In this document: piece by piece, positions 1-11,400 of the stretch
Numbering within the stretch: position 1 is the first letter of the stretch
Layout: each line of letters begins with the position of its first letter
Assembly (NCBI GenBank): GCA_902729315.2
Contig: LR746268.1
Location: forward strand, 2,501-66,500
Length of the DNA stretch: 64,000 nucleotides
Source: Spirodela intermedia
Lineage: Eukaryota; Streptophyta; Magnoliopsida; Alismatales; Araceae
Reading direction: 5' to 3'
The notes under the pieces: model-generated
What the model saw: the letters and a program-made list of their open reading frames with translations, nothing else
Told to the model about the DNA's origin: nothing
Database searches by the model: none
Position numbers and translations under genes: made by a program

Positions 1-107
1 AATATCTTTCTATTGACTGGGTGAAATTTCATTATTTTTAGTTCAATAGAATCGTATTTGCCTCGTTTACCATTCTCTCTTCTATATCATTTTTATTTGA
101 TGCTTAG

Positions 108-2858
108 ATGATGAGTAGTTCACAGATTTCATCGGGTGACCTCCGTCGCCCAGATGAAAAATCGCCCGACGAATGCGAGCGAACAGGAGGCCGACACGTG
201 GCAGTAACGGCCTCCTGTCTTCGCCTTCTCTCTCCGCCGGTTGATGTAACCGAGGAGACGGCCGTAACCGAGGAGCTGAACGGTCGAACCACGGACGTCC
301 GTGATTCGCCATCAGCTGGCGTCTTCCCGAGACCCGAATCGGAGGGGACAGCAGTTGACGCCGTCCACTCTCTCTTCGGGAACGAGGCGACGGCAGGCGA
401 AGAGGCCCCCTCTGATCCAACCATTGATCGTATGATCAATGGTCAGAATCAGCCGGCTATAAAGGCGTCAACAGCCGTTACCGAGGCACCGCCCTCGGAC
501 GGCCACGGCCATAACGCCGAACCAGATCCAACCGTTGATCTTGAGATCAACGGAGGGGATCACGTGGCCATAAAGGCGCCGCAACTTTTTGCGATCGCCG
601 ATGCCTCGGCTGGGACGCTGGTGACGTCATCAACGTCAGACACGGTGGACGTAGCGCCACCTGAGGTCGTTTTAGCCCAGGTCATGCCGGCCCAGCCCAG
701 CGAGGCTGCGCTGGCTCAGGACGTACAGGCACAGGCCCAGGTGGCCCAGGCCCAGGCCCAGGTGGCCCAGGCCCAGGCCCAGGTGGCCCAGGCCAAGCCT
801 GAACAGCCGGCTCAGGCTGCACCGGTCCAATCTCTTGCCCAGGCAAGGGGCAAGAGCCTGCGGCCCAAAAAGAAGATAGGACGCCGACTTTTACGTCCCC
901 CCTCGGCTACGTCCTCTAAGCCTACCTCGAGTCAACAAATCGAACCAACTAGGATCCCAACACTAGTTGAGACACCTATATTGACCCCAAACGCATCCAT
1001 TGGGCACACTATTACACCTAGTGGGCTAGACTCTACTGTGCCCCATAGGCCAAACCCGACTATACCCACTAGACACCTATCATGGGCGCAACGAGTGTCT
1101 AACCCCTTTGTCCCCTCCACAAAGACTGTCACACCACAGGAACCGCTACGTCATGTACTATTCCCAATCTATGATACCACTGTCCCAGTGCGAAGCTATA
1201 GCGATGATGATGGGAGGAGGACAATAGCTTTTACTTATGAGGAGGTCTCCCAGATGGCAGCCGCATTCCAATATACCTTAGTTGGTCGTTTCACTACGAA
1301 ACGACCAACCATAGGTGACATAGAGAAGATTTACATGGCACCTGGAAATTTTCAGGGCCGAGTCTCCATCGGAGCTCGAGACTATCGTAGCATATACATC
1401 CGCTTTGAGCTAGAAGCGGATTATCGCCGAGCATGGAGCCGACCCACTTGGAGAATGGGGGAGTCTACCCTCCATACCCACAGATGGACACCACAAAATG
1501 ACATAGGGCACCAAGCACATCAGTCTCATGTGGTTCCATTATGGGTGGGCTTCCCTGGCCTACCTGCTCATTTATTTACGCCAAAGGCACTTGAGTCTTT
1601 GGCAAATGCGGTGGGAACATTCATATGCCTTGATCCAGGCGTAAAAATGTTCAACCGACCCGGATATGCACGAGTTTGTATAGAGGTGGACCTAATGGCT
1701 CCCCTCCAGAGGACTCTCGTTATACGTAGTGGAGATGATGAACTTTATCAGCCCATCATTTATGAGAGACTACCGTATTTCTGCACACACTGTGCGATCT
1801 TGGGCCACACTGTCAGCACATGCCGTCAGAAGGCATGTACACCACAGACGACCACACGAGCCTTTCTAGTACCGATCTCATATGACGATTACCTCGTCGA
1901 AATGAGAAAGGATGCTCAGAGTGCTCGTCATCCTCAGAGGTCGATTGCCCCTATGGCGGCTCCACCTTCCTTACCTCGGAAGGCACAAGAGAAGCCTAGC
2001 TCACTGATTGAGACACAGCATACACGGCGAAAGCCGGCAGCTGGACGCCCTTCTTCCACCTACACAGGGGGGAAGAAAGGAACACGAGAGGCTACACCTT
2101 CCCCTTTGAGCAAGGGAAAGCAACCCCTAACCTCAAACACCTTCGAGGTCTTAGGGGCTTTAGATGAGAGAGACTTTGAGGGACCTGCACAAAGGGGAAC
2201 TAGGCCTTCCAAAGGGCTAGCATCCTCCACTACGAGGGACTCACCTAGTCCAACCCCCCATACTAGATCCCCCCGGGTTATCCGACCCCCCATACTCACC
2301 CACCCCACTCCACCCATTAGTGTCTCTCCACCACCCAGCTCCTCCCCGCCCATTCACTCGTCCCCACGTAGAAGGAGTCCTTCACCTCTTAGTCCCCACC
2401 GACCGAGGTCTACCCCTTTCTCTGAGGGTATAGGCTTGGGCCCTATCCATCCGCCTCAAATCCCCGTTGATGATCTATTAGGAGGGTCTACCCCCAGCAT
2501 ACTTCCTATTAGTACATCTTACATAGCCCCCCATTCTGATTCTTATACCCTCCCCCCCTCTCCCCTATTACAACCGTCAGATCAGTTTCCTATACTTGAT
2601 CCACCACCCGCTGATTCTAGGGAGAGCCCCGATAGAGGACAGTGCTTAACGAATCGTCAAGCACCACACCCATCCTCCTCATCTAGTGCTCATGATACTA
2701 CGGGCCACACGACTAGTACCCATGAGGATGGTAGCTCTGAGACTGACATTGAGACTACCTACCCAGAGGAGGGATATCAGACAGAGGTTAGGACCACACG
2801 ACTCACTAGACGCTCACCTTACTCCACGAGATCTAGGACTCGTGGGGCCACTCACTAG
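108..2858 (+). CDS. LINE ORF1 protein (DUF4283 and zinc knuckle)
   Basis: 916 aa, intact. It is the RNA-binding partner of LINE ORF2 in the ribonucleoprotein. An N-terminal low-complexity half includes an Ala-Gln repeat of seven residues, about three copies, near residues 208-230 (bases 729-795). A DUF4283-like domain follows at about residues 370-540, then a CCHC zinc knuckle near 560-575 (C-x2-C-x4-H-x4-C, CTHCAILGHTVSTC). The C-terminal third is rich in Pro and Ser, as is common in plant LINE ORF1. The start is the first ATG of a tandem ATGATG. The stop TAG is followed after one codon by the ORF2 ATG in the same frame. Confidence 0.93.
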   Translation: MMSSSQISSGDLRRPDEKSPDECERTGGRHVAVTASCLRLLSPPVDVTEETAVTEELNGRTTDVRDSPSAGVFPRPESEGTAVDAVHSLFGNEATAGEEAPSDPTIDRMINGQNQPAIKASTAVTEAPPSDGHGHNAEPDPTVDLEINGGDHVAIKAPQLFAIADASAGTLVTSSTSDTVDVAPPEVVLAQVMPAQPSEAALAQDVQAQAQVAQAQAQVAQAQAQVAQAKPEQPAQAAPVQSLAQARGKSLRPKKKIGRRLLRPPSATSSKPTSSQQIEPTRIPTLVETPILTPNASIGHTITPSGLDSTVPHRPNPTIPTRHLSWAQRVSNPFVPSTKTVTPQEPLRHVLFPIYDTTVPVRSYSDDDGRRTIAFTYEEVSQMAAAFQYTLVGRFTTKRPTIGDIEKIYMAPGNFQGRVSIGARDYRSIYIRFELEADYRRAWSRPTWRMGESTLHTHRWTPQNDIGHQAHQSHVVPLWVGFPGLPAHLFTPKALESLANAVGTFICLDPGVKMFNRPGYARVCIEVDLMAPLQRTLVIRSGDDELYQPIIYERLPYFCTHCAILGHTVSTCRQKACTPQTTTRAFLVPISYDDYLVEMRKDAQSARHPQRSIAPMAAPPSLPRKAQEKPSSLIETQHTRRKPAAGRPSSTYTGGKKGTREATPSPLSKGKQPLTSNTFEVLGALDERDFEGPAQRGTRPSKGLASSTTRDSPSPTPHTRSPRVIRPPILTHPTPPISVSPPPSSSPPIHSSPRRRSPSPLSPHRPRSTPFSEGIGLGPIHPPQIPVDDLLGGSTPSILPISTSYIAPHSDSYTLPPSPLLQPSDQFPILDPPPADSRESPDRGQCLTNRQAPHPSSSSSAHDTTGHTTSTHEDGSSETDIETTYPEEGYQTEVRTTRLTRRSPYSTRSRTRGATH

Positions 2859-2861
2859 ATC

Positions 2862-5800
2862 ATGATACCTAGCATCATATGGAATTGTCGAGGTATAGGC
2901 AACCTCGAAACCCAATTCTATATCGCTAGCCTTATCAGACAGTATCGACTAGGTATAGTAGGCCTCATTGAGCCTATGATATCACCAGATCGTATCCAAC
3001 CCTTACTTAGGAGGTTAGGTATGGATCATTTTCACTCCAACCCCACGAATCATATTTGGATCTTTTGGACTAGACCATACTCTATGGAGTTGCTAGTCGA
3101 GGGACCCCAGCATATCACTATGACGGCTCGAGATCTCACCCAAGAGTTCACCTTCTCGGTCATCTATGCATCACATAGATCCGAAGAAAGAGAAACTCTT
3201 TGGGCGGACCTAGTTCAATACGTGAGGGATTACCCTACACTAGTTGAGTCTCCTTGGTACCTAGCAGGTGACTTCAACTGTGTCCGTAATACTAGTGAAC
3301 GTCAAGGTGGGCGAATCCCTAGGGCCCGTAACATGGAGATGTTCAATGATTGTATTTTTCGATTAGCTCTTATTGAGCCACCTACATCAGGCGAGGCATG
3401 GACGTGGAGCAACAATCGAGGGGACGCTTTGATTTATGAGCGTATCGATCGTTGTTTCATCAACAGCATCGCCATGATGCGACATCCCATATTAGTCACG
3501 ATATTACCCCGTTATAGGTCAGATCACACCCCGATCCTCATACTCCCTAAACAGAGTATGAGCACCCACAGACCCCCCTTCAGATTTCAAACCATGTGGC
3601 TCCAACATGAAAACTTTCAGAGTTTCGTACGGAATCACTGGTACGGACAGATCTCAGATTCTCCTATGGAGAACCTTAGCTATAGGTTAAGGAATCTCAA
3701 ACTCCACCTTAAATGGTGGAACCGACATATCTATGGGAATGTCCATACCCAAGTTGATGCATTGCAAAAAGAGTTAGCAGAAGTTGAAAGACTACTGCAA
3801 GCTAGATATTCAGATGCTGCTTGGGAAAGGAGGAGTAGAGTGAGTGACCAGCTTGATGAGGTTGTGCGACGACAAGAGTTATTCTATCTCCAGAAATCAC
3901 GCATCCAGTGGTTACAAGAGGGTGATAGAAACACTCGTTTCTTTCATGCCTCGGTCGCTCATCGCTCACGTTCAGATTATACCTCTCTTTTAGAGACATA
4001 TGATCATGACCTTTCCCGCATGCAGGAGGCAGGGGTTGAGTACTTTCGTACTCTCTTAACCTCTCAGCCGATTGAGATTTCTGATGATATGCTCACTTCG
4101 ATCCCATCATTGGTCACTCACCGTGAGAACTCTCTCATAACAGCCATACCCACGGGAGAAGAGATCAAGGAAGTAGTTTTCTCTATGAGCAGACATCGTG
4201 CACCCGGGCCAGATGGTTTCTCAGCTGATTTTTACATTTCATGTTGGGATATCGTTGGCACTGATCTCATCCAGGCCATCAAGGAAATCTTTCGTCGTAA
4301 ACTCTTTACACGAAGTTGGAAGGCCACCTTCCTTGCACTTATACCGAAGGTGACTACCCCAACCTCATTTAGAGACTTTCGACCTATCAGTTTGTGTAAC
4401 GTGTGTTATAAAGTTGTATCTAAGATCGTTACACGTAGATTGAGTAGTTTCCTTGATAGACTTATATCTCCAGAACAATGCGGATTTGTCAAGGGACGGT
4501 ACATTCACGATAACATCATGCTAGTACATGAACTAGCACAGTCCCTTGGCCATGATTGTCGAGGCTCTAACATCATCATCAAATTAGACATGGAGAAGGC
4601 CTTTGATAGGATAGAGTGGAGTTTCCTCATTAAGGTTCTTAGATGCTTTGGGTTCACCGACGACTTCATTGACTTAGTCGATGCATGTGTTAGGGAGAAT
4701 CATTTCTCTTTATTAGTGAACGGTAGCTCCACACCATTCTTCACGGCCACGAGAGGTCTACGACAGGGCGATCCACTATCACCCACCCTCTTCATCTTAG
4801 TTGAAGAAGTCCTCAGTCGATCCCTCACCCGAGCGATCAATCAAGGACTTATCCGACCATACTACTCGAAGAGGGGTTGCCCGATCATCTCACACTCCCT
4901 CTTTGCTGATGATGCGATACTCTTCCTCAATGGATGTGAGACATCCATTAGAGGGCTCATGAGTATTATCTCGAGGTATGAGCGAGCTGCAGGTCAACTC
5001 GTAAATGCCTCGAAGAGTAGCTTCATAGTAGGCCCTTCTACCCCCATAGGGACCATACGACGCATCTAGGGCCTAACAGGGTTCTCTCGTGGACACTTAC
5101 CTTTTGACTATCTAGGATGTCCTATCTTCCTCGGCCGTAGGCGCATACACTATTTTGACGTCCTAGTGGGCAAGTTGAGGAAGAAACTAGCAGGATGGAA
5201 GTTACAACTTCTATCCCCTGGAGGACGGATCCAGTTGATACGCCATGTCCTCATGAGCATACCATTACACCTTTTGGCAGTCCATGAGGTACCAGACACC
5301 GTCTTACAGACTATTAGACGGATATGCACGTCCTTCCTTTGGGATGGACAACTTGAGGGACCTCGTCGTCAACGCCGAGTTTCTTGGGAGAAAGCATGTC
5401 GACCTACGGATGAGGGTGGCCTAGGTATTAGGCGCCCTCAAGATGTACTTAACATGCTTCAAAAGAAACTCATTTGGAGGATGAGGACCACACCATCGGT
5501 GCTAGGTACTTTTGTGTCAGCCAAATATGGTGAGTGGGCTCGACAGCCGGCTGACATCAAAGGAGTCAAACGATGGGCAGACTGGCAGCGACATTGGTTG
5601 GAGATGGTGCCTCTTATTCGTTGGCGAGTGGGGCGAGGCGAGATCAGTGCCTGGTACGACACTTGGCTAGAGGACACACCATTGGCCTGTTTTACCACTT
5701 TCACATCTTCTTGGCCTCGCTTGACGGTAGCCCAGCTTCTCCAAGGAGACACTCGTCTACTTATTGAGAGGCATGGACTACCGTTGGACTTGTTACCAGC

Positions 5801-7058
5801 CATCACCATGATTGAGATGAGTTTTACTGAGGACCAACCCATCTGGACACTTACCATAGATGGCAGTTTCTCTTGTAGCTCTTCTTGGGAGCACTTTAGA
5901 AACCGCTCCCCAAAGACATTTTGGGGAAATCTCATATGGCATCCGGCCATCACACCTCGTGTTTCATTCTTCCTGTGGAAGTTCATGCACCGAGGACTAC
6001 CCACCGACGATCGAGTGATTGTCACCGATCAGGAGGTGGAAAGGAAATGTCATTGTTGCTCCATCACGACAGACGAAAGTATGGAACATTTATTTTTCCA
6101 TAGTGATATCACTGTCGAGTGTTGGCGTCAACTTCTAGCGAATTGGCTTCCAATGCTCTCGTACAGACCTACGAGACCACCACTAGAGGTCTTTAGAAGA
6201 GTCTTTGACTCACCGACGAGTGTCAAGGTTTGTCCTTTCATCCGTATCTCCATAGCATATACGTTATGGGAAATATGGAAGGGAAGTAACTCATCTCGAT
6301 ATGCAGGCCAAGTGATGCGTGCCACAGAGATTATGAGGCACGTAACACAATGGCTTCGGAGTACTCATTCCTTAGTGTCAAATAAAACGAAACGCTCGCG
6401 TTCTATTTGTGAGGCTTTTGGGCTTTGGGGACTCCATATCATACCTACACAGACCTGGACTACTGTCCGATCTGTTAGATGGACACCACCGAGGGCTGGA
6501 CAGTGGAAACTCAACGTCGACGGAGCATCTCAAGGCAACCCAGGATCATCTGGAGGAGGCGGTATCTTACGCGATAGTACAGGATGCATTCTCTTTGCCT
6601 TTTCGAACTTTTATAATATACAAACTAACACTGTGGCAGAGGCTATGGCAATACGGGATGGTTTGTTTCTTTGTGAGGAGCAAAATATTACTAACATTGT
6701 CTTAGAATCTGATTCCAAAGTGTTAGTGGACATGTTACGTGCAGACTCTTGTCCTCATTGGAGGCTCAAGAATATCTGGGCAGACATCATGCGATGTCGA
6801 GGACGCATCACAACTATTACGCATCAATTCCGAGAAGGGAATCAGACAGCTGACGCCCTTGCTGCGCATGGAGTCAGATCGCATCGGAGGACAGTCTTCT
6901 CTTTTTGGCAGGACATGCCCCTGGAAGCCCGAGGTGCTCATAGACTTGAGCGACTCGGCATACCCTCTTTACGCATACACCGCACTCCACTACCGACCTC
7001 TCCACGACAGTGGCGTATTGCTTGGAGGAGATCAGGGGTGGTTACTATTGGCCGCTGA
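2862..7058 (+). pseudogene. LINE ORF2 polyprotein (EN-RT-RNase H), one nonsense codon
   Basis: 1399 codons in a single frame, broken only by TAG at 5067-5069, where copy 2 has CAG. Domains in order: APE-type endonuclease at residues 1-230 (NCRGIGN, AGDFNC, YRSDHTP); reverse transcriptase at about 420-750 (APGPDGF, LIPKV, LDMEKAFDR, GLRQGDPLSP and the catalytic FADD box); an HHCC-type zf-RVT region near residue 1050 (FFLWKF, CHCC, EHLFFH); and RNase H at the C-terminus (NVDGASQGNPG, AEAM, ESDSK, TADALAAHG), with all four acidic residues present. The stop falls after the FADD motif, so the protein would be cut before the zinc region and RNase H. The change CAG to TAG is a single transition. Confidence 0.95.
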
Positions 7059-8226
7059 AGACCACAATGGAGATACAGCACAACACGGACAACAAGGCAC
7101 ATCGTAATCCACTCGGGTACATTACTTCCAATCATTACTCTCCTCATAATCACATCACATCTACTATCTATCATGCTTAAGTAGTGAGGACATAGAACTA
7201 TCAGCATATGTTGGCATCGGCCCACTTTTGAACTATAGGTCTATAGCACATCAGATCTGCCAAACTAGTTGTGAATCGGCAACCTAGCACCTCTCTCAAG
7301 ATCTTATTAGTACCATCAGCCAGCTTGAACCCATGAGAAGGTAAAGATCTATATCCATAGGATTGACCCTCTCTCCTCTCTCTCTCTCTCGATTCTCTAT
7401 TTCTTTCTCCCTCCCTTTCTCTCTCTAGGAAAAAAAAAAAAAAAAAAAAAAAAAGACAGCCTACTTCTTTTCCCGGAATCACTAGCCCATCATAGACAAT
7501 TAGTGGAGGGTGAGGGAAAGGGCCCTAAAACCAAAAAAAAAAAAAAAAAAAAAGGGCAACCTTTTTCCCTTCCCTTAATCACTAGCCTAATGTACACCAA
7601 ATAATGGGCATTAGTGGAGGGTAAAAGAAGAGGCCCTCAAGGAGAGAGAAAGAAGAGAGAGAGAATAAGAGAAAAGAAAAGAGTTAGAAAAAGAGACCAA
7701 GTCATTCCTCGTGGGGTGAAAGGTCCCTTATCTACTTAGAGGAAGTACGGCAACTGATGGTACTAACAAGATCTTGGCTAGAGGGATTAGACGCGTGCAA
7801 CACTAGGAAGGCAAGTTCATATTTGGGCTTATTGTCATACTCTAGCATAGTTCTATCTTCCTCACTGCCCTAACAACTATTTTCTCACCACTTTATATCA
7901 TATTATTTATTTCTTAGAACCACTTACTGCAGCAAACTCTTGTCTTGCAGGAACACCTCATGGCGCACAACATGGAGGTCTACACGTCCTACTACTGTTG
8001 AAAAGATCTTCCACCTTTCATGAACTCAAAGGCTCTTTCAGCCCAATGCAAATCAACCGCCTTCTTCAAATATGATGAGCACGCTAGAGTCTATCTCCAG
8101 TATTATCACATCCCCTCTTCAAAAGAGGTCTTTAATTCTCCATGTCATCCTCGCCCATTGTGCGAATGAGATCCCACTTATGTAACCTCAAAATGAGGTC
8201 AAACTTTTATCACTCAATCAAATTTA

Positions 8227-8258
<32 letters not shown>

Positions 8259-8260
8259 AA
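7059..8260 (+). other. LINE copy 1 3' untranslated region with internal A-tracts
   Basis: About 1.2 kb of non-coding 3' sequence. It holds a CT-rich tract (7371-7428), an internal A-tract (about 7431-7454) and a second (about 7533-7552). Each A-tract is followed by a related block containing 'aatcactagcc', 'attagtggagggt' and 'gggccct' or 'aggccct', so the middle looks like an imperfect tandem duplication that includes its A-run. The element ends in T-rich then A-rich sequence (8226-8260). The same layout recurs at 11741-12963 in copy 2. Confidence 0.8.
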
Positions 8261-8418
8261 CCCTAAACCCTAAACCCTAAACCCTAAACCCTAAACCCTA
8301 AACCCTAAACCCTAAACCCTAAACCCTAAACCCTAAACCCTAAACCCTAAACCCTAAACCCTTAAACCCTAAACCCTAAACCCTAAACCCTAAACCCTAA
8401 ACCCTAAACCCTTAACCC
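8261..8418 (+). repeat. Telomeric repeat tract 1, (CCCTAAA)n
   Basis: About 158 bp of plant-type telomere repeat, C-strand on the plus strand, with one or two CCCTTAAA variants. It abuts the poly(A) of LINE copy 1 on the left with no spacer. On the right it abuts the truncated 5' end of LINE copy 2. Confidence 0.97.
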
Positions 8419-11400
8419 GAATGTCCATACCCAAGTTGATGCATTGTAAAAAGAGTTAGCAGAAGTTGAAAGACTACTGCAAGCTAGATATTCAGATGCT
8501 GCTTGGGAAAGGAGGAGTAGAGTGAGTGACCAGCTTGATGAGGTTGTGCGACAACAGGAGTTATTCTATCTCCAGAAATCACGCATCCAGTGGTTACAAG
8601 AGGGTGATAGAAACACTCGTTTCTTTCATGCCTCGGTCGCTCATCGCTCACGTTCAGATTATACCTCTCTTTTAGAGACATATGATCATGACCTTTCCCG
8701 CATGCAGGAGGCAGGGGTTGAGTACTTTCGTACTCTCTTAACCTCTCAGCCGATTGAGATTTCTGATGATATGCTCACTTCGATCCCGTCATTGGTCACT
8801 CACCGTGAGAACTCTCTCATAACAGCCATACCCATGGGAGAAGAGATCAAGGAAGTAGTTTTCTCTATGAGCAGACATCGTGCACCCGGGCCAGATGGTT
8901 TCCCAGCTGATTTTTACATTTCATGTTGGGATATCGTTGGCACTGATCTCATCCAGGCCATCAAGGAAATCTTTCGTCGTAAAGTCTTTACACGAAGTTG
9001 GAAGGCCACCTTCCTTGCACTTATACCGAAGGTGACTACCCCAACCTCATTTAGAGACTTTCGACCTATTAGTTTGTGTAACGTGTGTTATAAAGTTGTA
9101 TCTAAGATCGTTACACGTAGATTGAGTAGTTTCCTTGATAGACTTATATCTCCAGAACAATGCGGATTTGTCAAGGGACGGTACATTCACGATAACATCA
9201 TGCTAGTACATGAACTAGCACAGTCCCTTGGCCATGATTGTCGAGGCTCTAACATCATCATCAAATTAGACATGGAGAAGGCCTTTGATAGGATAGAGTG
9301 GAGTTTCCTCATTAAGGTTCTTAGATGCTTTGGGTTCACCGACGACTTCATTGACTTAGTCGATGCATGTGTTAGGGAGAATCATTTCTCTTTATTAGTG
9401 AACGGTAGCTCCACACCATTCTTCACGGCCACGAGAGGTCTACGACAGGGCGATCCACTATCACCCACCCTCTTCATCTTAGTTGAAGAAGTCCTCAGTC
9501 GATCCCTCACCCGAGCGATCAATCAAGGACTTATCCGACCATACTACTCGAAGAGGGGTTGCCCGATCATCTCACACTCCCTCTTTGCTGATGATGCGAT
9601 ACTCTTCCTCAATGGAGGTGAGACATCCATTAGAGGGCTCATGAGTATTATCTCGAGGTATGAGCGAGCTGCAGGTCAACTCGTAAATGCCTCGAAGAGT
9701 AGCTTCATAGTAGCCCCTTCTACTCCCATAGGGACCATACGACGCATCCAGGGCCTAACAGGGTTCTCTCGTGGACACTTACCTTTTGACTATCTAGGAT
9801 GTCCTATCTTCCTCGGCCGTAGGCGCATACACTATTTTGACGCCCTAGTGGGCAAGTTAAGGAAGAAACTAGCAGGATGGAAGTTACAACTTCTATCCCC
9901 TGGAGGACGGATCCAGTTGATACGCCATGTCCTCATGAGCATACCATTACACCTTTTGGCAGTCCATGAGGTACCAGACACCGTCTTACAAACTATTAGA
10001 CGGATATGTACGTCCTTCCTTTGGGATGGACAACTTGAGGGACCTCGTCGTCAACGCCGAGTTTCTTGGGAGAAAGCATGTCGACCTACGGATGAGGGTG
10101 GCCTAGGTATTAGGCGCCCTCAAGATGTACTTAACATGCTTCAAAAGAAACTCATTTGGAGGATGAGGACCACACCATCGGTGCTAGGTACTTTTGTGTC
10201 AGCCAAATATGGTGAGTGGGCTCGACAGCCGGCTGACATCAAAGGAGTCAAACGATGGGCAGACTGGCAGCGACATTGGTTGGAGATGGTGCCTCTTATT
10301 TGTTGGCGAGTGGGGCGAGGCGAGATCAGTGCCTGGTACGACACTTGGCTAGAGGACACACCATTGGCCTGTTTTACCACTTTCACATCTTCTTGGCCTC
10401 GCTTGACGGTAGCCCAGCTTCTCCAAGGAGACACTCGTCTACTTATTGAGAGGCATGGACTACCGTCGGACTTGTTACCAGCCATCACCATGACTGAGAT
10501 GAGTTTTACTGAGGACCAACCCATCTGGACACTTACCATAGATGGCAGTTTCTCTTGTAGCTCCTCTTGGCAGCACTTTAGAAACCGCTCCCCAAAGACA
10601 TTTTGGGGAAATCTCATATGGCATCCGGCCATCACACCTCGTGTTTCGTTCTTCCTGTGGAAGTTCATGCACCGAGGACTACCCACCGACGATCGAGTGA
10701 TTGTCACCGATCAGGAGGTGGAAAGGAAATGTCATTGTTGCTTCATCACGACAGACGAAAGTATGGAACATTTGTTTTTCCATAGTGATATCGCTGTCGA
10801 GTGTTGGCGTCAACTTCTAGCGAATTGGCTTCCAATGCTCTCGTACAGACCTACGAGACCACCACTAGAGGTCTTTAGGAGAGTCTTTGACTCACCGACG
10901 AGTGTCAAGGTTTGTCCTTTCATCCGTATCTCCATAGCATATATGTTATGGGAAATATAGAAGGGACGTAACTCATCTCGATATGCAGGCCAAGTGATGC
11001 GTGCCACAGAGATTATGAGGCACGTAACACAATGGCTTCGGAGTACTCATTCCTTAGTGCCAAATAAAACGAAACGCTCGCGTTCTGTTTGTGAGGCTTT
11101 TGGGCTTTGGGGACTCCATATCATACCTACACAGACCTGGACTACTGTCCGATCTGTTAGATGGACACCACCGAGGGCTGGACAGTGGAAACTCAACGTC
11201 GACGGAGCATCTCAAGGCAACCCAGGATCATCTGGAGGAGGCGGTATCTTACGCGATAGTACAGGATGCATTCTCTTTGCCTTTTCGAACTTTTATAATA
11301 TACAAACTAATACTGTGGCAGAGGCTATGGCAATACGGGATGGTTTGTTTCTTTGTGAGGAGCAAAATATTACTAACATTGTCTTAGAATCTGATTCCAA

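Larger units (their letters stand above)
108..8260 (+). mobile_element. L1-type LINE, full-coding copy 1 (5' end not resolved)
   Basis: A non-LTR retrotransposon with ORF1, ORF2, a long 3' untranslated region and a terminal poly(A) that ends at 8260. The order (ORF1 with zinc knuckle; ORF2 with endonuclease, reverse transcriptase and RNase H) is that of plant L1 elements. The 107 bases before ORF1 are AT-rich and show no clear element start, so the true 5' end is not resolved. The tail passes directly into CCCTAAA repeats. The coding part carries one in-frame stop (5067-5069) and otherwise reads through. A 5'-truncated sister copy at 8419-12963 aligns over the shared ORF2 with no net indel (constant offset of 4682 bases), so the family moved recently. 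Confidence 0.95.

Noticed and set aside
5459-6025. Long minus-strand open frames within LINE ORF2 (also 10141-10707)
   Set aside because: They are shadows of the coding frame, present in both copies because the copies are nearly the same. No domain.
8261-8418. A true chromosome end at the telomere tracts
   Set aside because: The tracts are short (about 20-160 bp), partly degenerate and bounded by unique sequence on both sides, so they are interstitial here.
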